Shown: in pieces, positions 42,274-48,414 of the stretch
Numbering within the stretch: position 1 is the stretch's first letter
Layout: each line of letters starts with the position of its first letter
Assembly: GCA_003134655.1 (NCBI GenBank)
Contig: PLBY01000037.1
Span: 28,961-90,247 of the forward strand
DNA length: 61,287 nt
Direction of reading: 5' to 3'
Source of the DNA: Acidobacteriaceae bacterium
GTDB taxonomy: Bacteria > Acidobacteriota > Terriglobia > Terriglobales > Acidobacteriaceae
Translations under genes and position numbers: made by a program
The notes under the pieces: generated by a model
Seen by the model: only the letters and a program-made list of their open reading frames with translations
The model's database searches: none
What the model was told of the DNA's origin: nothing

Positions 42274-42789
42274 ATGGGAAATAAGACCAAAGACCCGGCC
42301 GAGTTTTCACTGCCCTGGTTCAAGTTCTGGGCTAACCGGTGGCTTGGCTCCGAGACCGTAAGCGGAATGAGCTTAGCCGAGCAGGGGCTCTTCGTCAGGA
42401 TCTTGTGCGCGCAGCGCGTGTACGGTCCGCTGCCGCGGGACCCGTGGAAGCTCTCCAAGATGCTTGGCACGCGTCATGAGACCACTACACGATGGCTACA
42501 GAAGTACTCCTCTTTGACTGCGGACTCGGAGCAGACGAGTAGCAAGTTTGTAGTGCCAAAAATGGAGGAATTGCAATCAACACTGAAAAAATCGACGCCT
42601 GATCGCGCGGGAGACGAGAAGAGAAGAGACGAGAACTCCCCCTATAGTCCCCCGACGGGGGACGAGCAAGCCGGCAGGGAGGATTGCGAGCGCTGCCTGG
42701 GCGAGGGGCGGGTCCCAGTGTTCAAGGACCAAGAAGGACTCTCCATGCCGATCGGGTACAGGCCATGCGACTGCGTGGCCGAGGACTGA
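42274..42789 (+). CDS. DUF1376-like replication protein with C-terminal zinc knuckle
   Basis: 171 residues. The N-terminal part (FSLPWFKFWANRWLGSETVS, MSLAEQGLFVRILCAQRVYG, PLPRDPWKLSKMLGT) follows the pattern of DUF1376 and phage replisome-organiser proteins: a helical winged domain that begins with an aromatic core. The C-terminus has CERCLGEGRVPVF and PCDC, a DnaJ-like CxxCxGxG knuckle. TAAGGAG precedes the ATG. It lies 9 bases after the primase-helicase, so it probably recruits or loads it. A perfect 8-bp DNA dyad sits inside the gene at 42647-42663. Confidence 0.68.
   Translation: MGNKTKDPAEFSLPWFKFWANRWLGSETVSGMSLAEQGLFVRILCAQRVYGPLPRDPWKLSKMLGTRHETTTRWLQKYSSLTADSEQTSSKFVVPKMEELQSTLKKSTPDRAGDEKRRDENSPYSPPTGDEQAGREDCERCLGEGRVPVFKDQEGLSMPIGYRPCDCVAED
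42647..42663. repeat. GC-rich 17-base palindrome inside the DUF1376-like gene
   Basis: GTCCCCCG (42647-42654), A, CGGGGGAC (42656-42663). It resembles the paired acceptor arms of the tRNA-Glu at the integration site (GTCCCCG and CGGGGAC). Within the gene it encodes SPPTGD in a likely linker. It might be a protein-binding or RNA structure, or a compositional accident. Confidence 0.35.
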
Positions 42790-42838
42790 CAGGCTCGTTG
42801 GGATTCGCACCGAATCAGTATTTAGAACAGAGGATGAC

Positions 42839-43063
42839 ATGAACAAACCGAAGGTAATCACAAAGGAAGATGCAGTTAAGGCGATGGTCAAGACCACTGA
42901 CAAAGACCTGCACGTGGACATCGTGCTGGTCGTGTCAGGCAAGACGCAGGCAGACTGCATGCTCAAACACGAGACCATCCGCATCAAGCCGGGGATGCGC
43001 ATCCCGACCGTTCACGATCTGTTTCACGGATCGTGCTCAGCGATGCTGGATGAAATCCTGTGA
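42839..43063 (+). CDS. Small element protein, unknown
   Basis: 74 residues: KPKVITKEDAVKAMVKTTDK, LHVDIVLVVSGKTQADCMLK, ETIRIKPGMRIPTVHDLFHG. A short mixed alpha/beta pattern without known motif. It follows the DUF1376-like gene after 49 bases, with AGAGGATG near the start. Unknown function. Confidence 0.55.
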   Translation: MNKPKVITKEDAVKAMVKTTDKDLHVDIVLVVSGKTQADCMLKHETIRIKPGMRIPTVHDLFHGSCSAMLDEIL

Positions 43064-43120
43064 CGGTCACGCATCGGTCAGCCGGCCTCCACTTGCACAG
43101 GGCGGAGCTCCGACTGACAG

Positions 43121-43369
43121 ATGAAGCACAACCACCTGCGGCGCACGTTCCGTGTGATGGCCGTGGACAACCCGGAGATAAAGACGCTCGAGGACCTGTT
43201 CGCTTGGCTTGAGGAACAGCAACCTGGATACATGAAGCTGGAGTGGCAGTGGTACGGGATGGACAGGCAGAAGATGCTGAAGCGCGAGAAGGAGCTTGGC
43301 CTGAACAAAAAATCGCGGCGGGAGAAAGTCAGTAATAAATACAAGGAGACAAACAACAATGAGCATTGA
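43121..43369 (+). CDS. Small basic element protein, unknown
   Basis: 82 residues, rich in Lys and Arg: MKHNHLRRTFRVMAVDNPEI, KTLEDLFAWLEEQQPGYMKL, then GMDRQKMLKREKELGLNKKS. The middle helix LEDLFAWLEEQ and the basic tail suggest a nucleic-acid-associated protein. Its end overlaps the next gene by 11 bases. No clear Shine-Dalgarno. Confidence 0.5.
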   Translation: MKHNHLRRTFRVMAVDNPEIKTLEDLFAWLEEQQPGYMKLEWQWYGMDRQKMLKREKELGLNKKSRREKVSNKYKETNNNEH

Positions 43370-43826
43370 TCATTTCCATTTTGTGGCAAAGGGCGAGATG
43401 CCCGTTGAGATCGCCCGCGCGGAAGCGGCGACCAAACTGACCGAAGAAGCCCACACCATCTACGAGATGGCTGGCGGCATCGAGCACCTTTACATCTTCG
43501 AGAACGGTGAGACAGCCGCCGCTCTCTTCGAGCGTTGGCGCAGGCAGCCGGTCGAGAAGATCGTCCTCACGCTGGAAGGCGTGGCGCAGGATTGGGTCGG
43601 GCGGCTGCCGCTGGGCACCAAGCCTGGGGACGGCTGCGACATGGACGTCTCGTGGGACGGCAACTACGACACGGACGGCGATCCCAACGGCCCAGCGCGG
43701 TGGCCAGTGCTCTGCGGTCAGCCCGTCGCCGGTGAGTGGCGGGAACGACGAGTCTGCCAGAAACACTTAGATGGTTGCCTCGAATCCACCTCAGGCATCT
43801 CGGAGGCAAGCAGCAATGACTTATAA
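43359..43826 (+). CDS. Element protein with C-terminal Cys/His finger, unknown
   Basis: 155 residues. HFHFVAKGEMPVEIARAEAA, TIYEMAGGIEHLYIFENGET and VEKIVLTLEGVAQDWVGRLP suggest an alpha/beta domain. The C-terminal VLCGQPVAGEWRERRVCQKH has the Cx..CxxH spacing shared with several other small proteins in this element. AAGGAGA precedes the ATG. Function unknown. Confidence 0.58.
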   Translation: MSIDHFHFVAKGEMPVEIARAEAATKLTEEAHTIYEMAGGIEHLYIFENGETAAALFERWRRQPVEKIVLTLEGVAQDWVGRLPLGTKPGDGCDMDVSWDGNYDTDGDPNGPARWPVLCGQPVAGEWRERRVCQKHLDGCLESTSGISEASSNDL

Positions 43827-44040
43827 AGCATTGATCATTCCATGCAAAGTTTGCGCCAGGGAGTTTGAGTTGCGACTCCCGCTCGAGTTCTATGAGGCGG
43901 CGGTGGCTGCCGCTGAGGGCGATCCGGTGGAGTTCACCAGCACCTGCCCCGATTGCCGCGAGGACGACCCGTTCCTGCGCCTGATGGACGGGATACCCGG
44001 CATCTTCACCAGTCGAGACTTTGCCAGGAGCAAACAATGA
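43816..44040 (+). CDS. Small zinc-ribbon protein of the element
   Basis: 74 residues from the ATG at 43816, chosen because GGAGG lies 9 bases upstream. MTYKALIIPCKVCAREFELR, then CPDCREDDPF: two CxxC pairs about 37 residues apart, consistent with a zinc ribbon. It overlaps the preceding gene by 11 bases. It could be a nucleic-acid- or protein-binding regulator. Confidence 0.6.
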   Translation: MTYKALIIPCKVCAREFELRLPLEFYEAAVAAAEGDPVEFTSTCPDCREDDPFLRLMDGIPGIFTSRDFARSKQ

Positions 44041-44549
44041 CCAGCAAATTCGGCGCAAACGCGCACCCGACCATCGACGAAACAAACACGCACACGGACG
44101 AGGAACTGCTTTCGCCCGGGTTCCGCCAGGACGTGGAGAGGCTTAAGCTGGCAATCCGCAAGGCCGCAGTCGCGCAGAGCGACCTGGACATAGGCACGTT
44201 CTGGGCGGCCATCCATGAGGTTGCGGCAGAGACCCTGGAAGTCGACAAGGGCAAAGAGCAGGCCGAGATGTACTGGAACAAGCTCGAAGAGTTTGCCGAC
44301 TGGCAGATGCAGCAGCCGGTGCACGGAAGCAAACTGACCGACGAGCAGGAAGACTACGTCGAGGAAGAGCAAGACCAGCTTTACGACGAGTTCGTGGCCT
44401 GCACTGGTCGCGAGCCGGACGACGACGAGATGGCCGAGATCGAGAAGGAAGCGATAGAAGCCACGAAGCGAGAATTCAATTTAGGAGAAAACAACCTGGA
44501 GCAAGCTGGCTCCGGCACGTCCGTAGACACAAGGCGGGCGGGGAGGTAG
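44037..44549 (+). CDS. Acidic helical element protein, unknown
   Basis: 170 residues from the ATG at 44037, which overlaps the previous stop (ATGA). Strongly acidic and helical: FRQDVERLKLAIRKAAVAQS, VDKGKEQAEMYWNKLEEFAD, LTDEQEDYVEEEQDQLYDEF, DDDEMAEIEKEAIEATKREF. The acidity suggests a protein partner or DNA mimic, but this is speculative. The coupled start supports it as a real gene. Confidence 0.58.
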   Translation: MTSKFGANAHPTIDETNTHTDEELLSPGFRQDVERLKLAIRKAAVAQSDLDIGTFWAAIHEVAAETLEVDKGKEQAEMYWNKLEEFADWQMQQPVHGSKLTDEQEDYVEEEQDQLYDEFVACTGREPDDDEMAEIEKEAIEATKREFNLGENNLEQAGSGTSVDTRRAGR

Positions 44550-44551
44550 TG

Positions 44552-44782
44552 ATGAGATTGGACGAAACGCTATGCAACTGCTGCCAAGCGACGGCCGACA
44601 ACTTGGGCTTCTCCCCGGGCATTCAGGTCGAAAGCCTAACGTCAGAACCTTGCTGGTGGATGCTGTGGGATGTGGTGTGCCAGAGGTGCCGCGACAAAAT
44701 AGCATCCGCCTGCGCCGCAGCCCACGTCTGGGACGCGAAAGGCGCGGACAAAGACTTAGATGACTTGGAGAAGCTGCTGTGA
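44552..44782 (+). CDS. Small Cys-rich element protein
   Basis: 76 residues from the ATG at 44552 (GTG at 44549 is alternative), with GGGAGG five bases upstream. LDETLCNCCQATADNLGF, then WWMLWDVVCQRCRDKIASAC: CxxC pairs about 34 residues apart indicate a mini zinc finger. One of several such proteins in this operon. Confidence 0.58.
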   Translation: MRLDETLCNCCQATADNLGFSPGIQVESLTSEPCWWMLWDVVCQRCRDKIASACAAAHVWDAKGADKDLDDLEKLL

Positions 44783-44834
44783 GCGACGGATGTATGGTCT
44801 CGCAGCGAGCCAAAGAGACACAAGGGAGGAACAC

Positions 44835-45101
44835 ATGGCGATAGACATCAACTCAAAACACGCATTGGCCGTTCTGCCCGCGCAACTGAAGTGCGAACGC
44901 AAGGCGTACCGCCAGCGAGTCCGCATTGCGCAGGCCGTGCAAAAGAAGCTCGACGGCCTGGCGCACAATACGCGTCCGCTCAAGCTGGACGACCAGGAGT
45001 ACATGCTGATACGCATGCTCCTCGCCGACGACGTGCACAAGCAGCAGGGAGTCGTTCGGTGGATCGACGAGCGCTTGGGACAAGCGGGGGAGGACGAATG
45101 A
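44835..45101 (+). CDS. Small helical element protein, unknown
   Basis: 88 residues from the ATG at 44835, preceded by AAGGGAGGA. IDINSKHALAVLPAQLKCER, YRQRVRIAQAVQKKLDGLAH, LDDQEYMLIRMLLADDVHKQ and a tail QGVVRWIDERLGQ. All-helical, with no known motif. The next gene starts within its stop codon (ATGA). Confidence 0.55.
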   Translation: MAIDINSKHALAVLPAQLKCERKAYRQRVRIAQAVQKKLDGLAHNTRPLKLDDQEYMLIRMLLADDVHKQQGVVRWIDERLGQAGEDE

Positions 45102-45475
45102 GCCACGAGCTTTGCGGGGCGCTGAAGGTCGGCGGCTTCATGCAATGCTGCGGTCTCGACCTAGGCAAGGATTGGGACTGCTTCGAACTATGCTGCCCGG
45201 ACGAGGACAGCCTAGAGCGGTGCCCCAAGCCCGCGACCTGCACGTACGACAACGGCACCGAGCGCATCCCCCTGTGCCCGGAGCATTACGACGCATGGTG
45301 CCGCCACGAAGCGGAAACCGGCGACGGCACCAGCCCAGTCTGGTGGTCGCAGGAATGGCTGGAGAAGTACGAGCACGGCTGGGGCGCACCAGTGATCGAC
45401 CAATCAAGGTTTCGCCAGGCTACGGCCTGGCCGAGTAATAAACAACAAGGAGGTTGTGCGCGAATTAATGGCTAA
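45098..45475 (+). CDS. Cys-rich zinc-finger protein of the element
   Basis: 125 residues from the ATG at 45098, coupled to the previous gene by ATGA. It has twelve cysteines, including GGFMQCCGLDL, DCFELCCPDED, RCPKPATCTYDNGTERIPLC and PEHYDAWCRHE. The CPKPATC...LCPEHY stretch is a treble-clef-like Cx4C...CxxH finger. Unknown function, probably zinc binding. It overlaps the next gene by 20 bases. Confidence 0.6.
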   Translation: MSHELCGALKVGGFMQCCGLDLGKDWDCFELCCPDEDSLERCPKPATCTYDNGTERIPLCPEHYDAWCRHEAETGDGTSPVWWSQEWLEKYEHGWGAPVIDQSRFRQATAWPSNKQQGGCARING

Positions 45476-45947
45476 GCCAGAAGAACACGACCAATCAGCG
45501 AGCGCCTCGCCCCAGGCGGGCGACCTGCGTGCGAGGCTCCGGGTTCAGGAGGACGAGATCGATGCCCTCATGGAGCTGTGGCTGGCCGTGCTGCCGGTCG
45601 ACTGGATGCCCGGGCACGGGCAGTTCCTGGTTTGGATCCAGCGGTATGGTCTCGCCCTGGTCGAGAAGGGCATCACCGTGGCCGCCGGCAAGCTCCATCA
45701 AGTCACCAAGGAGGCCCAGCGCACGTGGACGGCGGACGACGCGATCAGGTACGCATCCGGCGTTATGGTGCGCACCCAGAAAAAAGAGCGAGAGCAGCGA
45801 TCGGAACATGACCACGGCAAGTCGCACGCGCGCCGCAAGCAAGTGGATCAATCAGTCGGCACCGACACGCCGGCAACTGCTACCACTGAGCCTGAGTACA
45901 GGCAGGAGTCTGGTCAACAGGGATTCTTGGAGAAGAGCGATCTATGA
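45456..45947 (+). CDS. Element protein, unknown (replication-associated?)
   Basis: 163 residues from the GTG at 45456 (ATG at 45468 possible; neither has ideal spacing from AAGGAGG). LRVQEDEIDALMELWLAVLP, MPGHGQFLVWIQRYGLALVE, KGITVAAGKLHQVTKEAQRT and DDAIRYASGVMVRTQKKE form a compact helical domain similar in style to phage replisome-organiser helices, then a disordered charged tail. The similarity is an impression only. Confidence 0.55.
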   Translation: MRELMAKPEEHDQSASASPQAGDLRARLRVQEDEIDALMELWLAVLPVDWMPGHGQFLVWIQRYGLALVEKGITVAAGKLHQVTKEAQRTWTADDAIRYASGVMVRTQKKEREQRSEHDHGKSHARRKQVDQSVGTDTPATATTEPEYRQESGQQGFLEKSDL

Positions 45948-46129
45948 AGAAACGCAAGGCCATATTGAAACAGATCAAAGCGCTGGACAAGGAAGTATCG
46001 TCCCGCGTATCCGAAGTCAACGGCGAACGCGGCCTGTACGTCACACCAGAAGAGGTTGAAGCGCTGCGCCAACTCGCCGGGGTGCTGGTCATGTTGTTCG
46101 GGCCGATACCAATGATTGATTTCGACTAA
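45944..46129 (+). CDS. Small element protein, unknown
   Basis: 61 residues; the ATG overlaps the previous stop (ATGA). KKRKAILKQIKALDKEVSSR, VSEVNGERGLYVTPEEVEAL, RQLAGVLVMLFGPIPMIDFD: a basic helix, a short middle and a hydrophobic end. Unknown. A 93-base gap follows with no gene and no evident structure. Confidence 0.5.
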   Translation: MKKRKAILKQIKALDKEVSSRVSEVNGERGLYVTPEEVEALRQLAGVLVMLFGPIPMIDFD

Positions 46130-46240
46130 CAAGTTTCCGGCTGGCTGTGGTGCGTAGCGGAATGTTACGACAATGGCTCTGACACAGGCCATGAATGAAT
46201 CACTAGCCGGGATTCAAACGCTGTGCACAAGGAGAACATG

Positions 46241-46555
46241 ATGGGAACAATATCAGGCAAGGAACGCGACGGCAAACGCGGTCGCGTAACAATCAACCGT
46301 GACGGTTCAATTCTGTTGGAGAACGTCATCATCACCGATGTGAAGTTCAAGAACTGCGACATCTTCGGGCAGTCCGGGGAATGCCCGATCAGCTTCGCTG
46401 ACCGCATGAACAACTTCGAGAACTATATGACGCTCGACAATTATCCGCTGGGAGTCGGTGGTCGCAACGACGAGCAATATCCCAAGGACGAAGACGCCGC
46501 CTACGGGCAGTACCAGCAGGAGCGTGCCACGAAATTCGAGGTGTCCAATGGCTAA
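46241..46555 (+). CDS. Small element protein, unknown
   Basis: 104 residues from the ATG at 46241 (46238 is possible), with AAGGAG six bases upstream. GKRGRVTINRDGSILLENVI, ITDVKFKNCDIFGQSGECPI and SFADRMNNFENYMTLDNYPL: beta strands, then a helix. Unknown function. It overlaps the next gene by 8 bases. Confidence 0.55.
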   Translation: MGTISGKERDGKRGRVTINRDGSILLENVIITDVKFKNCDIFGQSGECPISFADRMNNFENYMTLDNYPLGVGGRNDEQYPKDEDAAYGQYQQERATKFEVSNG

Positions 46556-46820
46556 CCGCAAGAAGAGAGTCACAGAGGACACGCTGGTCTATTTCGATGA
46601 CGCCCGTGGCACCATTGACTTCCTCAAGGAAGACCTGCACGACATCGAATCCGCGCTCGGCCTGAACGACATCACTGGCCCCGATGGGGGGTACTGCAAG
46701 GTGGACGACCCCGACGCGTTCGAGAAGCAACTGAACGACATCGTCAACCAGATATACGGTGCGCACCGACGCCTGCAAGAGGAGATATTCCCGATGCTTG
46801 GTCTGGAGACGACGAGATGA
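46548..46820 (+). CDS. Small element protein, unknown
   Basis: 90 residues from the ATG at 46548, overlapping the previous gene. DTLVYFDDARGTIDFLKEDL, HDIESALGLNDITGPDGGYC and LNDIVNQIYGAHRRLQEEIF: mainly helical. It is followed by a gene joined through ATGA at 46817. Confidence 0.52.
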   Translation: MANRKKRVTEDTLVYFDDARGTIDFLKEDLHDIESALGLNDITGPDGGYCKVDDPDAFEKQLNDIVNQIYGAHRRLQEEIFPMLGLETTR

Positions 46821-46981
46821 CCAAGCGATGCGAGGCCATGCTGGAGAAGATCGACGGCTACGAGCAGTGTGACGCTATTGCCGTCTTCGGCATTGACATC
46901 TGCCAGATGTGCATCGACATGGCCGACCCGGGGTTCGTGCGCAGCCTGTCCGAGTGGGCGCCGAAGGATTGGAATCAATGA
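46817..46981 (+). CDS. 54-residue Cys-rich mini-protein of the element
   Basis: ATG at 46817 within the previous stop (ATGA). TKRCEAMLEKIDGYEQC, FGIDICQMCIDMADPGF: a C-x13-C...CxxC arrangement like a mini zinc finger. The coupled start and the shared cysteine pattern support it as a real gene. Function unknown. Confidence 0.52.
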   Translation: MTKRCEAMLEKIDGYEQCDAIAVFGIDICQMCIDMADPGFVRSLSEWAPKDWNQ

Positions 46982-47100
46982 AATGCGAGACGGAGCCGGG
47001 CGCTTGGTGCGAAACGAACGCGGCGAGCGACGTGAATGACGAACAGATCATCGCGCGGGGCAGTAGATCGAGCCGGCACGAAGACAAGGTAACAGGATGA
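46978..47100 (+). CDS. 40-residue peptide, ATGA-coupled
   Basis: ATG at 46978 inside the stop of the preceding gene and TGA overlapping the next ATG at 47097. The product is MKCETEPGAWCETNAASDVN followed by 20 polar residues. Its existence is argued only from the chain of exact 4-base overlaps; it may just be a spacer that passes ribosomes on. Confidence 0.35.
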   Translation: MKCETEPGAWCETNAASDVNDEQIIARGSRSSRHEDKVTG

Positions 47101-47411
47101 CGATACGAGAAATTTTGACTCAACAGAACCCGGCTGCCCTGTTCTACCCAGAGAGGTACGACGCAGCGCTCCTGGGCATGACATTGGGCTTCGGCACCAA
47201 GAGCGACACGAAGCCGGTTGCCGTGTACGACCACACCAGGCTGCTTGAGATCCTGGCCGCGGAGTTCGCGAAGGACGACGCGCGCGACGGCGAGGAACGC
47301 GAGGACGAGGAGCGGCATGACGACGCCCAGGAGTGGATCGACTACAACATGGCCGGAGCTTACCTGGGACCGGACGCCCCGGTGATCTTGGTCAGTGGAG
47401 ACAGCCTCTAA
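47097..47411 (+). CDS. Small acidic element protein, unknown
   Basis: 104 residues; its ATG overlaps the previous stop (ATGA). TIREILTQQNPAALFYPERY, DAALLGMTLGFGTKSDTKPV, VYDHTRLLEILAAEFAKDDA, then an acidic stretch, DDAQEWIDYNMAGAYLGPDA and VILVSGD. No known motif. The next gene begins at the base immediately after its stop. Confidence 0.55.
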   Translation: MTIREILTQQNPAALFYPERYDAALLGMTLGFGTKSDTKPVAVYDHTRLLEILAAEFAKDDARDGEEREDEERHDDAQEWIDYNMAGAYLGPDAPVILVSGDSL

Positions 47412-47585
47412 ATGGAGATTTGCTTAATTCCCGACTGCAATAATGCTGGCACGCATCATGCCCCTGGTGGCTCGGAGCGCCAGTGGTTGTGCTGCGAACA
47501 CTTCGAGCAGTTCATCGGGCACGTACTGGATCCAGTCCAGAGAACTCGCGTTTTTTTTTCGAGAGGACGCACGCTACCAGATTAA
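47412..47585 (+). CDS. 57-residue zinc-finger mini-protein, last gene of the element
   Basis: ATG directly after the previous stop. CLIPDCNNAGTHHAPGGSER, QWLCCEHFEQFIGHV: Cx4C...CxxH, the same finger pattern as other proteins of this element. The end is odd: a run of nine T (47551-47559) then RGRTLPD and a stop, so the C-terminus may be altered by junction or slippage. The coding chain of the element ends here. Confidence 0.5.
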   Translation: MEICLIPDCNNAGTHHAPGGSERQWLCCEHFEQFIGHVLDPVQRTRVFFSRGRTLPD

Positions 47586-48414
47586 GACTGGGGACGCTCG
47601 GAAAGCCGCATATACACCCCTTTCAGCAAGCGTTGGGGCGCTTTGCGCTGCTACTCAGCAACATTCGCGGAACTTTCGGAACCTTCAATAGAGCAGAATT
47701 TTGGCGCTTCCAGAAGGCTGGGGCAATTTGCCAGACCGACAGAATTGCCATCTTTGCCGAAAAAATCAGCCCTGAGTCCCGCCGAGCCGAGGGTTGAATC
47801 ATCGCGAAAGCGGGCTTCGGAGCCATTCTGCTGGAGGAAATCGAAAAGATGCACGCACGACCTGAGGTTCGCGAGCACCTGCTCGCTACGAAGATGAGAA
47901 AGTGGGCGCTGATCGGGCAGCACCCAGCTGCGTACCCAAATTGCTCGCCCGCACAGGCGCGGCGGAATTTTTCGAGATTGTTTTCCCGTTACTCACAGAT
48001 CGTCTTGACCGACAAATCCGGCTACAATAGCCCTGTTCAACCTGCCTTTGTGCGAGCCTTGCGCAAGCCCTCGGCCACGCTGTTTTGAGCCTTTCTCAGG
48101 CTTAAGCTTGATGGGGGGTATCCTCTGTTGTCGCGGGCACAGTCGGACGCCTGCCCATCCCACAGCCCCGGCGGCTACGGGAGATTAGCTAAAACCGGAC
48201 ATTCCCTTTTCTACGAAAAGGGAACATTTCTAATGTCGTAACAATGGGGACATTTCTAATGTCGGTTGACAGTATTCGAAGAATCACCTTGACGGTGACC
48301 GGGTTCACGCGGCACAATTTTTCTCCGGCCGCGACTGCCGCGACGTTGCGTTTCTAGCATTCTTGCATTCCAGGCACTTCATGCTCCGGCCAGGTTCAAA
48401 TAGAAGGATTCACC
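47586..48414. other. 829-base region without a convincing gene
   Basis: Several short open frames occur (for example 47849-48088) but none has a ribosome site, codon pattern or recognisable sequence. The region contains an 8-base copy of the tRNA-Glu end (47590-47597), a weak hairpin at about 48085-48105, a strong 9-bp hairpin and two copies of a dyad (48202-48264). It may hold the element's right junction and an insertion-sequence remnant. Confidence 0.5.
48202..48264. repeat. Hairpin plus two direct copies of a dyad; possible IS end
   Basis: TTCCCTTTT (48202-48210) pairs perfectly with AAAAGGGAA (48216-48224). Then ACATTTCTAATGTCG occurs twice, 26 bases apart (within 48222-48238 and 48248-48264), each containing the dyad ACATT/AATGT. 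The run begins CCGGACATTCCC, a partial third copy. Multiple short repeats at a terminus are a trait of IS21-type elements, but no transposase is present. Operators for the adjacent TonB receptor are the alternative. Confidence 0.45.

Larger units (their letters stand above)
36616..47597. mobile_element. Integrated element at tRNA-Glu with primase-helicase module (satellite-like)
   Basis: The element runs from the tRNA 3' end through about twenty genes to near 47.6 kb. Left arm (reverse strand): zinc-finger protein, excisionase-like HTH, tyrosine integrase. Right arm (forward): primase-helicase, DUF1376-like protein and small genes. No structural, packaging or lysis gene is recognised. The right boundary is placed where the coding chain stops (47585), and an 8-base direct copy of the tRNA end (GGGGACGC) lies at 47590-47597; this short match is weak evidence. 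The alternative is a prophage remnant that has kept only its early region. Confidence 0.7.

Noticed and set aside
47849..48088. Open frame of 79 codons in the post-element gap
   Set aside because: There is no Shine-Dalgarno and no family pattern; the upstream in-frame codons also look weakly coding, so a decayed fragment cannot be excluded but is not supported.
48390..48400. GGTTCAAAT near TonB receptor 2 as a copy of the tRNA-Glu T-arm (possible right att site)
   Set aside because: Only nine bases match, and the flanks and the rest of the tRNA 3' end do not.
36616..48400. Complete prophage
   Set aside because: No terminase, portal, capsid, tail, holin or lysin gene is recognisable in the element.
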